From: Salegentibacter maritimus
GTDB taxonomy: Bacteria; Bacteroidota; Bacteroidia; Flavobacteriales; Flavobacteriaceae
Length of the DNA: 64,000 nt
Assembly (NCBI RefSeq): GCF_016236915.1
Contig: NZ_JAEHOK010000002.1
Span: 282,130-346,129 of the forward strand
Direction: 5' to 3'
In this document: in pieces, positions 1-7,888 of the stretch
How the letters are laid out: each line of letters begins with the position of its first letter
Numbering within the stretch: position 1 is the first letter of the stretch
Notes under the pieces: model-generated
The model's database searches: none
What the model was told of the DNA's origin: nothing
What the model saw: only the letters and a program-made list of their open reading frames with translations
Made by a program: the position numbers and the translations under genes

Positions 1-273
1 CCGTTGGGAAGAACTGTAAACAGTGCTTTAGATAGTACCATAAGTCGTACTTTAAACACCTCGCTTACTACCTTAATCGTATTGCTTGCCATCTTCATCT
101 TTGGTGGAGAAAGTATTAGAGGCTTTATGTTTGCCTTGATTATTGGTGTAATTGTAGGTACTTATTCTTCTTTATTTATCGCAACTCCTGTGATGTTCGA
201 CAGCGTGACCGATAAATCTAAGATTGAAAAGAAAAAGAAAGTTGAAGAAGATTCTGAAGCCACTACGGTTTAA
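1..273 (+). CDS. secDF: Protein translocase SecDF, C-terminal end (partial)
   Basis: This is the last ~90 residues of the SecF half of the Sec accessory membrane protein, which uses the proton gradient to help pull secreted proteins across the inner membrane. The reading frame is open to the first base, so the gene starts outside the window. Two hydrophobic segments are visible (LTTLIVLLAIFIFGG and FMFALIIGVIVGTYSS), the last two of SecF, followed by a lysine/glutamate-rich cytoplasmic tail typical of Bacteroidota SecDF. A strong terminator follows 25 bases after the stop. The family call rests on the SecF-like ALDSTISRT...IRGFMFALIIGVIVGTYSS pattern. Whether SecD is fused upstream cannot be seen here. 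Confidence 0.9.
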   Translation, partial: PLGRTVNSALDSTISRTLNTSLTTLIVLLAIFIFGGESIRGFMFALIIGVIVGTYSSLFIATPVMFDSVTDKSKIEKKKKVEEDSEATTV

Positions 274-297
274 GGTTTCTTCGGAAATATAAAAAGT

Positions 298-328
298 AAA
301 AAGCGCTCCATCTGGAGCGCTTTTTTTA
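298..328 (+). terminator. Rho-independent terminator after secDF
   Basis: A perfect stem AGCGCTCCA / TGGAGCGCT with a two-base TC loop, flanked by an A-run and followed by seven T residues, lies 25 bases after the secDF stop codon. Confidence 0.9.
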
Positions 329-417
329 TGGGTAGTTTTAACTTAAAATATACTTTTAGGGGTGTCTATATACGGTAGTGGGCAAACCTGGGTTTAACCT
401 GGATTAGGTTAAATCTT

Positions 418-425
418 TATATTTG
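418..425 (+). promoter_or_regulatory. Putative -7 element upstream of the GNAT gene
   Basis: TATATTTG matches the Bacteroidota -7 consensus TAnnTTTG and lies 58 bases before the acetyltransferase ATG. No clear TTG at -33 was found, so the call is moderate. Confidence 0.5.
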
Positions 426-483
426 GTTTGTGTAATGAGTTGTGGTGCATGTAAAAGAAATGTATAAGTAACTTACAAAACAA

Positions 484-1014
484 ATGGACTTAATAATAAG
501 AAAAGAAAATCCGGAAGACTTTAAAGCGGTGTTTAAACTTATAGAAAAAGCATTTGAGAATGAGCGAATGAGTGACCACAAGGAGCAGTTTTTAGTAGAA
601 CGTTTAAGGAAATCAAATGCGTTTGTTCCCCCGCTTTCAATGGTAGCTGAAACTGAAAAAAAAATTGTTGGACATATTTTACTAACCAAATTAAAAATAA
701 AAAATGAGCACAATGAATTCGAATCTTTAGCGCTTGCTCCTATTTCTGTGCTCCCGGAATATCAAAGGAATGGAATTGGAGGAATGCTTATAAAAGAAGC
801 CCATGAGAAAGCAAAGGAATTGGGTTTTCAATCTGTAGTATTGGTTGGACACGAAAAATATTATCCGAAGTTCGGATATAAACAAGCTGATTTATTTGGA
901 ATTAAATTGCCATTTGAGGTGCCGAAAGAGAATTGTATGGCAATTGAACTCACTGAAAATGGATTGGAAAATGTAAGCGGAATGGTTAAATATCCGAAAG
1001 AATTTTATGAGTAG
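484..1014 (+). CDS. GNAT family N-acetyltransferase
   Basis: A 176-residue acetyltransferase of the GNAT superfamily that would move an acetyl group from acetyl-CoA to an unknown amine. The acetyl-CoA motif A is visible as PEYQRNGIGG (residues ~91-100) followed by the helix MLIKEAHEKAKELGF. The YYPKFGY stretch (~126-132) is typical of the YhbS-like subgroup. The whole domain is present and nothing is fused to it. It stands alone in a loosely packed, AT-rich stretch, with its own probable promoter at 418-425. Substrate cannot be told from sequence. The ATG at 484 is the first start in frame and gives a standard N-terminus (MDLIIRKENPEDF). Confidence 0.88.
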   Translation: MDLIIRKENPEDFKAVFKLIEKAFENERMSDHKEQFLVERLRKSNAFVPPLSMVAETEKKIVGHILLTKLKIKNEHNEFESLALAPISVLPEYQRNGIGGMLIKEAHEKAKELGFQSVVLVGHEKYYPKFGYKQADLFGIKLPFEVPKENCMAIELTENGLENVSGMVKYPKEFYE

Positions 1015-1274
1015 AAATATTATATCGCCGCTATGTCCTTATGCACCAAAACATCGGAAATCTAAATATATAATTAAAACCGAGGCTTTCTCTATTCAAT
1101 TCGATCGGCTTAATTTCTAGTTTATAAAATAACAACAGCTGTAGAAATTCTTACTAAATTTCAGGTTAATATAAAGACAGCGTAAAGTTCTTAAGAGGTG
1201 GTTGGAAGTTTAAACTATTATTAAAGGGAATATTGAAAAGAATATAAACATCTTGGTGGCTGAATAAAAACACA

Positions 1275-1898
1275 ATGAACTTTCTAAAAAATATATTCAA
1301 TTCAATGAAAAAACAATCTGCTAAAAGTGCTTTAATTAATTCAACTGAACATGAAATAAAAAGATTGCTGTGCGGAATTGGACAATCAAAAATCACAGAA
1401 AAGGAAATAGAGATTTCCGAGTATCCTTTCGAACCCTCAATTGCTTATCCTAATAAGCTTATTAAAGCCAATGAGATCGATTTTATAGGTGTAGATTTCG
1501 GAGTTTGTAAAATATACCTTGCTAACGACATAGTTTTCATTTCTGCAGAAAAGAAAGCAGAATTAAAAGCTTTTGCAGATAGCAATAACATAAACTTAAT
1601 CGAATATAGCTGGAATTGGGATTGGATTTTAGAGCCTTATTTAGATACCGAGTTTACAAAGGAGAATGAGAAACTTGCTTTGGAAAGGCTTAGGGAAAAC
1701 GGAATTGATCAAGAAGAAGTTAAACAGATAAGAGCTGAAGTTGGAAAACAGATGTTTAAATATAATTTCGAGACTATGTTGTGGGATTGGTGTAGTTTAA
1801 ACTTAGTAGATGTTCTTTCGGCAATGAGGGTTAAATACGACAAGGATGAATTTAGGGAATTTTACAAAAGAGCAATAGAAATTGACAAGCGAAATTAA
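1275..1898 (+). CDS. Hypothetical protein, 207 aa
   Basis: A soluble, charged protein of 207 residues that I do not recognise. There is no signal peptide or membrane segment. The N-terminus MNFLKNIFNSMKKQSAKSAL is basic, the middle holds several Trp residues (YSWNWDWILEPYLDTEF, about residues 115-131), and the C-terminus is helix-prone (DEFREFYKRAIEIDKRN). It might be a small immunity-type or phage-derived accessory protein, but no motif supports that. It sits between unrelated genes with long AT-rich gaps on both sides (260 and 180 bases) in which I see no other gene. Codon use is plain and AT-rich like its neighbours, so the frame is probably real. Confidence 0.6.
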   Translation: MNFLKNIFNSMKKQSAKSALINSTEHEIKRLLCGIGQSKITEKEIEISEYPFEPSIAYPNKLIKANEIDFIGVDFGVCKIYLANDIVFISAEKKAELKAFADSNNINLIEYSWNWDWILEPYLDTEFTKENEKLALERLRENGIDQEEVKQIRAEVGKQMFKYNFETMLWDWCSLNLVDVLSAMRVKYDKDEFREFYKRAIEIDKRN

Positions 1899-2078
1899 AA
1901 CTCGTTTCGTAATGATACTAAGCGTAATTATTTTGAAATGTGACTATGCTTTGATTACGCTCTAAGTATAACTTAGAATTTAATAATAATTGTTATGCCG
2001 ATAATTAACCGGAAAATAGTAAATTTCAACATCTAACTTGCCAATTACCCTACTCGTTGAGCAAAAAAATATCGAGAT

Positions 2079-2915
2079 TTGAAATTTTTACTAAAGTGCT
2101 CTCTAGTTATATTATTGAGTTTAACTCTTATTAATTGTAACCGGGCAAAAGCAGATAGGGCTTTTGAAGAAAGACCGGTTTCAAAATTTTCAGAAGAACA
2201 ACAGGATTCTTTAATTGATAAATATCTTAAAAATGGTGCCCGGCAAGAAGATCCTTATTCGCAAGAATGGCAAAAGGAGATTAATAAAGGTTTAGAAGTC
2301 GATTCTACCATTGCCTATTTCTGGCAACAAAAAGCAATGCCTCTATTTAAGCAAGGCAAATATGAAATAGGAATGCCATTTATAGATAAGGCTGTGAAGT
2401 ATAATCCTGAAAGGTGGCAAAATTATCGCGCGTTTATAAAATGTATTTTTTCAAAGCAATACAAAGACGCAATTGCCGATTTTAAAGATTACCGGGAAAA
2501 ATATGGTTATGGCTTTGTAATGGACCATTCTTATAATTTCTACATTGGGCTGAGCTACTTACAATTGAATGAATTTGAAAAGGCTGAGAAGATTTTTGAG
2601 AAAGATTATCAACGAACATTAAATGATGATGGGGAAGGATGGTTGCATCATTTAGATTTATTTTATTACGGAATCAGCAAGTACGAACTCAAAAAGTACA
2701 AGGAAGCATTAGAACTTTTTGATCAGGCTTTGGAGATTTACCAACAATTTTCAGATGTTCAATATTATAAGGCTAAAATTCTGTATAAATTAGGAAGACC
2801 ACAAGAAGCTAATAAAATTTATAGGGAAGCAAAAAGAAATGCTGATAAAGGATTTACAATAAATGAAGATAATATTGTCTATGAGCGATACCCCTATCAG
2901 GTTCGGTGGCCATAA
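2079..2915 (+). CDS. TPR-repeat lipoprotein
   Basis: A 278-residue envelope lipoprotein. The N-terminus is a short lysine-containing signal ending in a lipobox, LINC, with the modified cysteine at residue 20. The rest is made of tetratricopeptide-like helix pairs, for example around 75-108 (AYFWQQKAMPLFKQGKY), 150-180 (GLSYLQLNEFEKAEKIFEKDY) and 193-225 (YGISKYELKKYKEALELFDQAL). TPR lipoproteins generally hold together protein complexes on the periplasmic face of the outer membrane. The partner is unknown and the neighbours give no hint. The start is the first ATG-equivalent before the signal sequence. Confidence 0.8.
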   Translation: MKFLLKCSLVILLSLTLINCNRAKADRAFEERPVSKFSEEQQDSLIDKYLKNGARQEDPYSQEWQKEINKGLEVDSTIAYFWQQKAMPLFKQGKYEIGMPFIDKAVKYNPERWQNYRAFIKCIFSKQYKDAIADFKDYREKYGYGFVMDHSYNFYIGLSYLQLNEFEKAEKIFEKDYQRTLNDDGEGWLHHLDLFYYGISKYELKKYKEALELFDQALEIYQQFSDVQYYKAKILYKLGRPQEANKIYREAKRNADKGFTINEDNIVYERYPYQVRWP

Positions 2916-3068
2916 AGTTTTTTATGCTGCTGTATTAGCCTAAATTTCTAGAAATATTAGAACGAATAATCTAAATTAGGCAACTAGTTAAATCTAGTGT
3001 GTGGGCTGTACATGGTAAATTTCCCAGGCACTATGAGCGCTTGCCAACAGCTTTATTAAAACATTTGT

Positions 3069-3656
3069 ATGAGAAAAATAATATTTAGCTTTATTGTAAT
3101 AATTGGCTCATTAAATCAAACTTTTGGACAGCGTCTTCAAGAGGGACAAATACAATGGGATTCTGAAAAGAGACTAAGTATTGAGGATTTTAAAATAAAA
3201 ATGGGCGATAAGAATAATGATGCTGTGTTCAGTCAGTTTATGATTTCACACGAAATTGGCGGATTCGACTTTATGAAGCGTAATTTGAATCAAACAATAG
3301 AAAATATATTTATAGGAAACGCAAGCTGGATAGACACTACAAAAATTGCGAACATTAAAAAGCAAATTGATTTTCAACAAATGCAATTTGACCTTGCCGA
3401 AATTCACGCTAGGAAATTTAGAAAAAGGGTTTTGGAGAATAAAAATAAAATTATAAAAGGTTTCGATATTATAAATCAAATCAATAATAATATCATGACT
3501 GAGTTTTCGGAATATCGCTTGCTGTTGGTAAAAGAAACAGAAGCGGGTAGAAATATAAAAAAAATTGAAGAGTGGAAAGAGAGAATATCGACCGAACTAA
3601 ATGATTTGAACGAGTTTCGATATGAGAATAAAAGGAAAATTAAGCTAAAAAAGTAA
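3069..3656 (+). CDS. Hypothetical secreted protein, 195 aa (distantly DUF922-like)
   Basis: A secreted or periplasmic protein with a clear signal peptide (MRKIIFSFIVIIGSLNQTFG, cleavage before Q21). The mature part starts with a W-x-x-x-x-x-L-x-x-x-DF pattern. Around residues 101-121 there is FQQMQFDLAEIHARKFRKR, which resembles the HEQxHFDIxExxARxLR core of the DUF922 family of predicted zinc-dependent secreted proteases. Here the metal-binding histidines of that core are replaced by glutamines, so if it belongs to the family it is probably not catalytic. The C-terminus is a lysine-rich coiled-coil-like helix. Family membership is tentative; that it is a secreted protein is firm. Confidence 0.65.
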   Translation: MRKIIFSFIVIIGSLNQTFGQRLQEGQIQWDSEKRLSIEDFKIKMGDKNNDAVFSQFMISHEIGGFDFMKRNLNQTIENIFIGNASWIDTTKIANIKKQIDFQQMQFDLAEIHARKFRKRVLENKNKIIKGFDIINQINNNIMTEFSEYRLLLVKETEAGRNIKKIEEWKERISTELNDLNEFRYENKRKIKLKK

Positions 3657-3858
3657 AAAGATTTGCTGGCCACGTATTTGATGGGTATTGATGAAAAATT
3701 TAATTTTAGAAATCAGGAAAGAAAATGATTATTCTTTCAGGTTTACATCTTTGTTCATGAAATTTATAAAAAACTAAAGCTTTAATCAAAAGTATAATAG
3801 AATCGTGATCCTTCTAATGCAGAAGTAGGTTTTTATATAGGTATACAATAATAAACCA

Positions 3859-4287
3859 ATGGGTAAATTAACATTAAAGTCAGATACAAGGGTGATTGAA
3901 ATATTTGCAAATTACCCCGATTTTGTTCGGGATAAAATGCAACGTCTGCGGGAATTGGTAATTGAGACAGCAGAAGAAACCGAGGCTGTAAGCGTTTTGG
4001 AAGAAACCTTGAAATGGGGCGAACCCAGTTTTGTAACCAAAAGCGGAAGTACATTGCGAATGGACTGGAAGGAAAAGACGCCAAATCAATATGCTATGTA
4101 TTTTCAATGTACAAGTAGATTGGTCGATACTTTTAGGTTGGTTTTCAATCACAAATTTCGATATGAAGGAAACCGGGCTATTGTATTTCATTTAAACGAA
4201 AAAGTCCCGGAAGTAGAGCTTAAACAGTGTATTAAAGCATCGTTGATTTATCATACGGTAAAGGAAGAGCTTACGTTGGGAATATAA
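3859..4287 (+). CDS. DUF1801 domain protein
   Basis: A 142-residue soluble protein of the DUF1801 (YdhG-like) family. The pattern of an N-terminal helix pair (YPDFVRDKMQRLRELVIETA), the ETLKWGEPSFV motif at ~51-61 and the central YAMYFQC strand fits the family, whose biochemical role is not settled. The length is normal. It starts at an ATG with good in-frame continuity and no competing start, and stands alone on the plus strand. Nothing in the neighbourhood suggests a function. Confidence 0.82.
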   Translation: MGKLTLKSDTRVIEIFANYPDFVRDKMQRLRELVIETAEETEAVSVLEETLKWGEPSFVTKSGSTLRMDWKEKTPNQYAMYFQCTSRLVDTFRLVFNHKFRYEGNRAIVFHLNEKVPEVELKQCIKASLIYHTVKEELTLGI

Positions 4288-4483
4288 TACAGCGTTCAAA
4301 AGCCGATAATTGTGGATTATATGTAAAAAGGAAAAAGGCCCTATACAGAGGCACTCTTTTTATTGATTTTAGTTCTAAAGTTAGTAGTCTTTTATTTATA
4401 TCAAATTCATAATACTTATTTCAATTTTAAACGAATTGTGTCTACTAATGTTACACTCACCAAAATAACAGGTTAGCTAAAAC

Positions 4484-4519
4484 TATTTTTGTTTCTTTGT
4501 GAAATACTAAGCAGTATTT
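4484..4519 (+). promoter_or_regulatory. tetR promoter and putative auto-operator
   Basis: A -7 element TATTTTTG (4484-4491) fits TAnnTTTG. Eleven bases on lies the inverted repeat AAATACT-AAGC-AGTATTT (4502-4519), just before the TetR ATG at 4522, where a bound repressor would block transcription. Its core ATACT-N4-AGTAT is the same as in the palindrome upstream of the next gene, which supports autoregulation by this TetR protein. Confidence 0.7.
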
Positions 4520-4521
4520 TT

Positions 4522-5112
4522 ATGAAGAAATCACAGATAACCCGATTAACTATTCTAAACAAGGCCTTCGATTTAATCTATTCAAATGGCTACCGCGCGT
4601 CTAGTATTGATGAAATTATTGGAACTACAAAAGTGACGAAAGGCGCATTTTATTACCATTTTAAAAATAAAGAGGAAATGGGAATAGCTATTATTGATGA
4701 AATATTAAAGCCGAGACTATCCAATAAGTTTGTAGAACTACTTGAAAATAAAAATAGTCCTGCTGAGTCTATATATTCTTTAATAAGATATCTTTTAATT
4801 GAAGACGATCTTCTAAAGGTAGAGCTTGGATGCCCCGCTTCAAACCTTATTCAGGAAATGACACCCTGGAATAATTCTTTTTCTATTGCCCTAAACAATC
4901 TTGTAAATCAATGGTTGCATTTATTGATTGCTACGCTAGAAAAGGGTCAAAAAAATGAGACTATAAATAAGGGGGTAGATGCAAACTCGGTAGCTAATTT
5001 TATACTTTCCGGCTATTGGGGTGCAAGAAACCTGGGTAAATTAGAGAAATCAGATAAACCGTACAAGGCTTATTTAAAGGAACTTAAGATGTATCTAAAA
5101 GCACTGGAATAA
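4522..5112 (+). CDS. TetR/AcrR family transcriptional regulator
   Basis: A 196-residue one-component repressor. The N-terminal DNA-binding domain is canonical: ILNKAFDLIYSNGYRASSIDEI, then the recognition helix region VTKGAFYYHFKNKEEM (about residues 37-52). The rest is the helical ligand-binding and dimerisation domain, including the ELGCPASNL stretch often seen in redox or alkylating-agent sensors of this family (LGCPASNLIQEM, with one cysteine). The ATG at 4522 is preferred over an upstream TTG at 4489 because the TTG lies inside the promoter. It is followed by an HD-domain gene on the same strand, and matching dyads lie before both genes, so it most likely controls itself and that gene. 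The ligand is unknown. Confidence 0.9.
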   Translation: MKKSQITRLTILNKAFDLIYSNGYRASSIDEIIGTTKVTKGAFYYHFKNKEEMGIAIIDEILKPRLSNKFVELLENKNSPAESIYSLIRYLLIEDDLLKVELGCPASNLIQEMTPWNNSFSIALNNLVNQWLHLLIATLEKGQKNETINKGVDANSVANFILSGYWGARNLGKLEKSDKPYKAYLKELKMYLKALE

Positions 5113-5125
5113 TTTTTTTTGCTCA

Positions 5126-5160
5126 AAAAACATACTAATTAGTATGTTTTTGTAGATTTG
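5126..5160 (+). promoter_or_regulatory. 26-bp palindromic operator and -7 element of the HD-domain gene
   Basis: A perfect 26-bp palindrome spans 5126-5151 with inner part ACATACTAATTAGTATGT. It is directly followed by TAGATTTG (5153-5160), a match to TAnnTTTG, 27 bases before the start codon. The operator thus covers the -33 zone. The core ATACT-N4-AGTAT also occurs before the adjacent tetR gene. Confidence 0.75.
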
Positions 5161-5186
5161 TACACAAAATTATAATCTATAAAGTA

Positions 5187-5930
5187 ATGAACACTATGTA
5201 TAAAGATTTGGGTGTATTGCGTGACAAAGAAATCTCAAGTTTTAAATATTCGCTTATAACTTCTAAACTGGGGGAGAACAAGAACAAGTTTTTTAAATGG
5301 CTTGGAATAAGATCTTATGGTAAAATTGATTTTAAAAATATCAATATACCAGATTCAAAAATAGCCGCTATGGCAATAGAAGAAGCAAACGATACTTATA
5401 AACCTTCCTTGTTAAAACATTGTTACCGAACATATTTCTTTAGTTTGGGTTTGGCCTTTTCGCAAAACTTGAAGATTGATGAAGAGTTTTTGTTTACAAC
5501 ATCTATTTTGCATGATATAGGCTTAACAGATAAACATAATCATGTATGCAGTAAACAATGCTTTGCAGTTTATGGTGGGGATATAGTTAAAGACTTTGCC
5601 ATGAAGAATGGAGTTGATGAATTAAGGGCAGGTAGTATGCAAGCTGCAATTAATATGCACTTAAATCCATATGTTGATAAAGAAAAGTATGGTAACGAAG
5701 CTTATCTGCTGTCTAAAGGTGCAGCAATGGATGTTATTGGAGCCCATTCTTTTCAACTTTCTTTAAATTTTATTAATGATGTTCATAAGAAATTTCCAAG
5801 AACTAATTTTAAAGAAGATATTCTGGAGACTATGACATCGCTATCCCATAAAGAAAATACAAGAGCAGATATTCTATTTAAAATGGGTTTTCAGAAGCTT
5901 GCCTCCAATAATAAACTCGATACAATTTAA
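5187..5930 (+). CDS. HD-domain protein, cyanamide hydratase-like
   Basis: A 247-residue soluble metal-dependent phosphohydrolase-fold protein. The HD-type ligands are visible: H78 in LLKHCYRTYFF, the H109-D110 pair in TTSILHDIGLT, and H158 in NMHLNPY. The layout with SILHDIGLT followed by the FAVYGGDI region is what is seen in cyanamide hydratase-type HD proteins, which hydrate cyanamide or related small nitriles/isonitriles to ureas or formamides. The substrate here is inference. The gene lies 74 bases after a TetR gene with which it shares an operator core, so it is likely an inducible detoxification enzyme. A terminator follows at 5978. Confidence 0.78.
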   Translation: MNTMYKDLGVLRDKEISSFKYSLITSKLGENKNKFFKWLGIRSYGKIDFKNINIPDSKIAAMAIEEANDTYKPSLLKHCYRTYFFSLGLAFSQNLKIDEEFLFTTSILHDIGLTDKHNHVCSKQCFAVYGGDIVKDFAMKNGVDELRAGSMQAAINMHLNPYVDKEKYGNEAYLLSKGAAMDVIGAHSFQLSLNFINDVHKKFPRTNFKEDILETMTSLSHKENTRADILFKMGFQKLASNNKLDTI

Positions 5931-5977
5931 TACTTGAAATTAAAAAGAAGCGATATCTAATCTGATTGTTGCAATTT

Positions 5978-6018
5978 TAAAACCGCCTATTTAAGCATTT
6001 TGAATAAAGGCGGTTTTT
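5978..6018 (+). terminator. Terminator after the HD-domain gene
   Basis: The stem AAAACCGCCT / AGGCGGTTTT encloses a 19-base loop and is followed by a T-run, 48 bases after the stop codon of the HD-domain gene. Confidence 0.8.
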
Positions 6019-6174
6019 ATTGGCACGGTCAAAAGGTGTAATACCCCGAGTCTTGACCCCAGGAAGTTTACTTTTAGCTGGTACTATCTTTAGGTTTATT
6101 AAATCACTACAGGCAAGAATAGTGAGTTTTTTACGCGGGCATATTTCAATATTGAATGCCCGAAAAAACTATTC

Positions 6175-6669
6175 CTAATCTATTTTTTCGAAATCTATCT
6201 TGTCGCCAACTTCAATATTCCAGTCGTCTGCCAGGCCTGCGTTTATTTCCAGTATAAATTGAGCCGGCTTTTCAGAAGGTAAAGAAGTTTCGTCCAGGGG
6301 TTGCGCATTCTTTTGGAAGCTCACCGCAGTACTGTCGGAAGCAAAATAAATAATATCCAACGCGATATACGTGTTTTTCATATAAAATGCTCTTGGAGCT
6401 TCATCGTCATAAATAAAGAGCATACCCTGGTCATCTTCCATACTCTCACGATACATTAAACCTGTTTGGCGTTCGTAAGAATTATCGGCAATCTCTATAT
6501 CAATTTTCTGAATGGTATCGCCGTTAGCTTTAAGTAAAGTAGCTTCTCCTTCTTTGGTGAATGTGATTTCTTCAGTTTCTATAGGTGCTTCTGTAGTATT
6601 GTCGTCTTTACAGGAAAACAATAGGGAAGCCGCTAAAACAGCCGAAAAAATAATAGACTTACGTATCAT
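6175..6669 (-). CDS. DUF192 family lipoprotein
   Basis: A 164-residue envelope lipoprotein with lipobox LFSC (Cys20), a short acidic linker, then the DUF192 domain: IADNSYERQTGLMYRESM...GMLFIYDDEAPRAFYMKNTYIALDIIYF. That order (GLM-R, GMLF, F-M-NT-I-LD-I-F) is the family signature. The function of DUF192 is not established. Its start codon overlaps the lgt stop as ATGA, so it is translationally coupled to the enzyme that lipidates lipoproteins like itself. It is the last gene of the folE-cysS-yidD-lgt run. Complete. Confidence 0.88.
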   Translation of the reverse strand: MIRKSIIFSAVLAASLLFSCKDDNTTEAPIETEEITFTKEGEATLLKANGDTIQKIDIEIADNSYERQTGLMYRESMEDDQGMLFIYDDEAPRAFYMKNTYIALDIIYFASDSTAVSFQKNAQPLDETSLPSEKPAQFILEINAGLADDWNIEVGDKIDFEKID

Positions 6670-7487
6670 ACAGTTCTTGGTTTGGTAGGGCGGTACATAA
6701 AGTATAGTCCTGCTATTATAAACGGAATGCTAAGCCATTGCCCGGTATTTAATAACCAGGTAGTGCGTTCTTCTACCTGGGCTTCCTTTACAAATTCAAT
6801 AAAGAACCTTATTGTCCAGAGCAAAACCAGGAATAGGCCAAAAAGATAACCTACTTTATGGCGTTTTTCAGTTTTCCAATATAAAAACCATAATAAGATA
6901 AAGAGAAGTAAATATGAAAATGACTCATATAATTGAGCCGGGTGTCTTGGAAAAGTTTCTCCCAAATTTGCGAATATCACCCCGTAATCTGAATTGGTTG
7001 GCTTTCCTATAATTTCAGAATTCATAAAATTTCCTATTCTTACAAAAATAGCACCGCTGGCTACAGGAAGCACAATGCGGTCTAATACCCAAAGCACAGG
7101 CTTATCTAAAACCCTTTTACGATAAAGGTACATGGCAATAATAATACCTATTGCCGCCCCATGGCTGGCCAAACCTCTAAATCCGGTAAACTCAAACTCC
7201 GGTTCAAAACGTACCGGAAGGAATATTTCTAATAAATGATTTTGAAAATAATCCCAATCATAAAAAATAACATGGCCTAACCGGGCACCAATTAGCGTTG
7301 CCAAAACAGTGTAGATAAAAAGTGAATCCAGCTTTTCTATAGCTACTTTTTCTCGCACAAAGATGCTCTTCATGATATACCAGCCCAGGCCAAAGGCTAT
7401 TAAAAACATTAAACTGTAGTAGTGTAGGGTGAAAAATCCTAAATCTAAACCTTCAGAAGGGCTCCAGGTAATTGCGTTAAAAAGCAT
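6666..7487 (-). CDS. lgt: Prolipoprotein diacylglyceryl transferase
   Basis: A 273-residue polytopic inner-membrane enzyme that transfers diacylglycerol from phosphatidylglycerol to the lipobox cysteine of prolipoproteins. The Lgt signature is present as RIGNFMNSEIIGKPT, with GARLGHVIFYD upstream and HPAQLYES downstream, and about seven hydrophobic segments. The chosen ATG at 7487 begins MLFNAITWSPSEGLDLGFF, the family's usual N-terminus. An in-frame start 13 codons upstream adds an atypical extension. The stop overlaps the DUF192 gene start (ATGA), and yidD lies 48 bases upstream on the same strand. Confidence 0.95.
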   Translation of the reverse strand: MLFNAITWSPSEGLDLGFFTLHYYSLMFLIAFGLGWYIMKSIFVREKVAIEKLDSLFIYTVLATLIGARLGHVIFYDWDYFQNHLLEIFLPVRFEPEFEFTGFRGLASHGAAIGIIIAMYLYRKRVLDKPVLWVLDRIVLPVASGAIFVRIGNFMNSEIIGKPTNSDYGVIFANLGETFPRHPAQLYESFSYLLLFILLWFLYWKTEKRHKVGYLFGLFLVLLWTIRFFIEFVKEAQVEERTTWLLNTGQWLSIPFIIAGLYFMYRPTKPRTV

Positions 7488-7535
7488 ATAAAAATAAATT
7501 TGAAGGGTAAAGATACATATTTGCAAATAGTTGCC

Positions 7536-7781
7536 CTATATTTTAGATTCTGTTTTTTTAGGAACCGGGTCGTAGCCTTTCCCTCCCCAGGGATTACAGC
7601 TAAAAATTCGTTTTACGCTTAGCCAGCCGCCCTTAAAAACACCAAAACGCTGCAGGGCAATTAGGCTATATTGTGAGCAGGTGGGGGAATAGCGACAAGT
7701 GGCCGGGGTAAGCGGACTAATAAAATTTTGGTAAAACTTCACCAACAGGATAAACGGGTATGCAAGCCATTTCTTAAGCAT
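7536..7781 (-). CDS. yidD: Membrane protein insertion efficiency factor YidD
   Basis: An 81-residue peripheral inner-membrane protein that assists YidC-mediated insertion. The hallmark cysteine pattern is intact: [19 protein letters not shown], then [19 protein letters not shown] and a YDPVP end. An amphipathic N-terminal helix ([20 protein letters not shown]) is typical. Length and composition match the family. It is encoded between cysS and lgt on the minus strand, not beside yidC/rpmH as in many bacteria. Confidence 0.95.
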   Translation of the reverse strand: MLKKWLAYPFILLVKFYQNFISPLTPATCRYSPTCSQYSLIALQRFGVFKGGWLSVKRIFSCNPWGGKGYDPVPKKTESKI

Positions 7782-7888
7782 TGTTTTCCTGTTTTAAATG
7801 ATTTTAATTTTGATGGCAATCTGGAAATTCAATATAAATTTCTTAATATTCCTCTATATTTCTGCCACTTTTGCGTATCTTATTATAC

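Noticed and set aside
1015..1274. 260-base gap between the acetyltransferase and the 207-aa unknown, searched for small genes or RNAs
   Set aside because: No conserved frame, hairpin or promoter of note was found.
4328..4365. Possible terminator (AAAAAGGCCCT...CTTTTT) after the DUF1801 gene
   Set aside because: The stem pairs poorly (AGAGGC against GGCCCT with bulges); too weak to call.
6126..6169. Hairpin CGGGCAT...ATGCCCG with flanking T- and A-runs downstream of the DUF192 gene
   Set aside because: On neither strand is the stem followed by a T-run, so it is not a classical terminator; kept out of the feature list.
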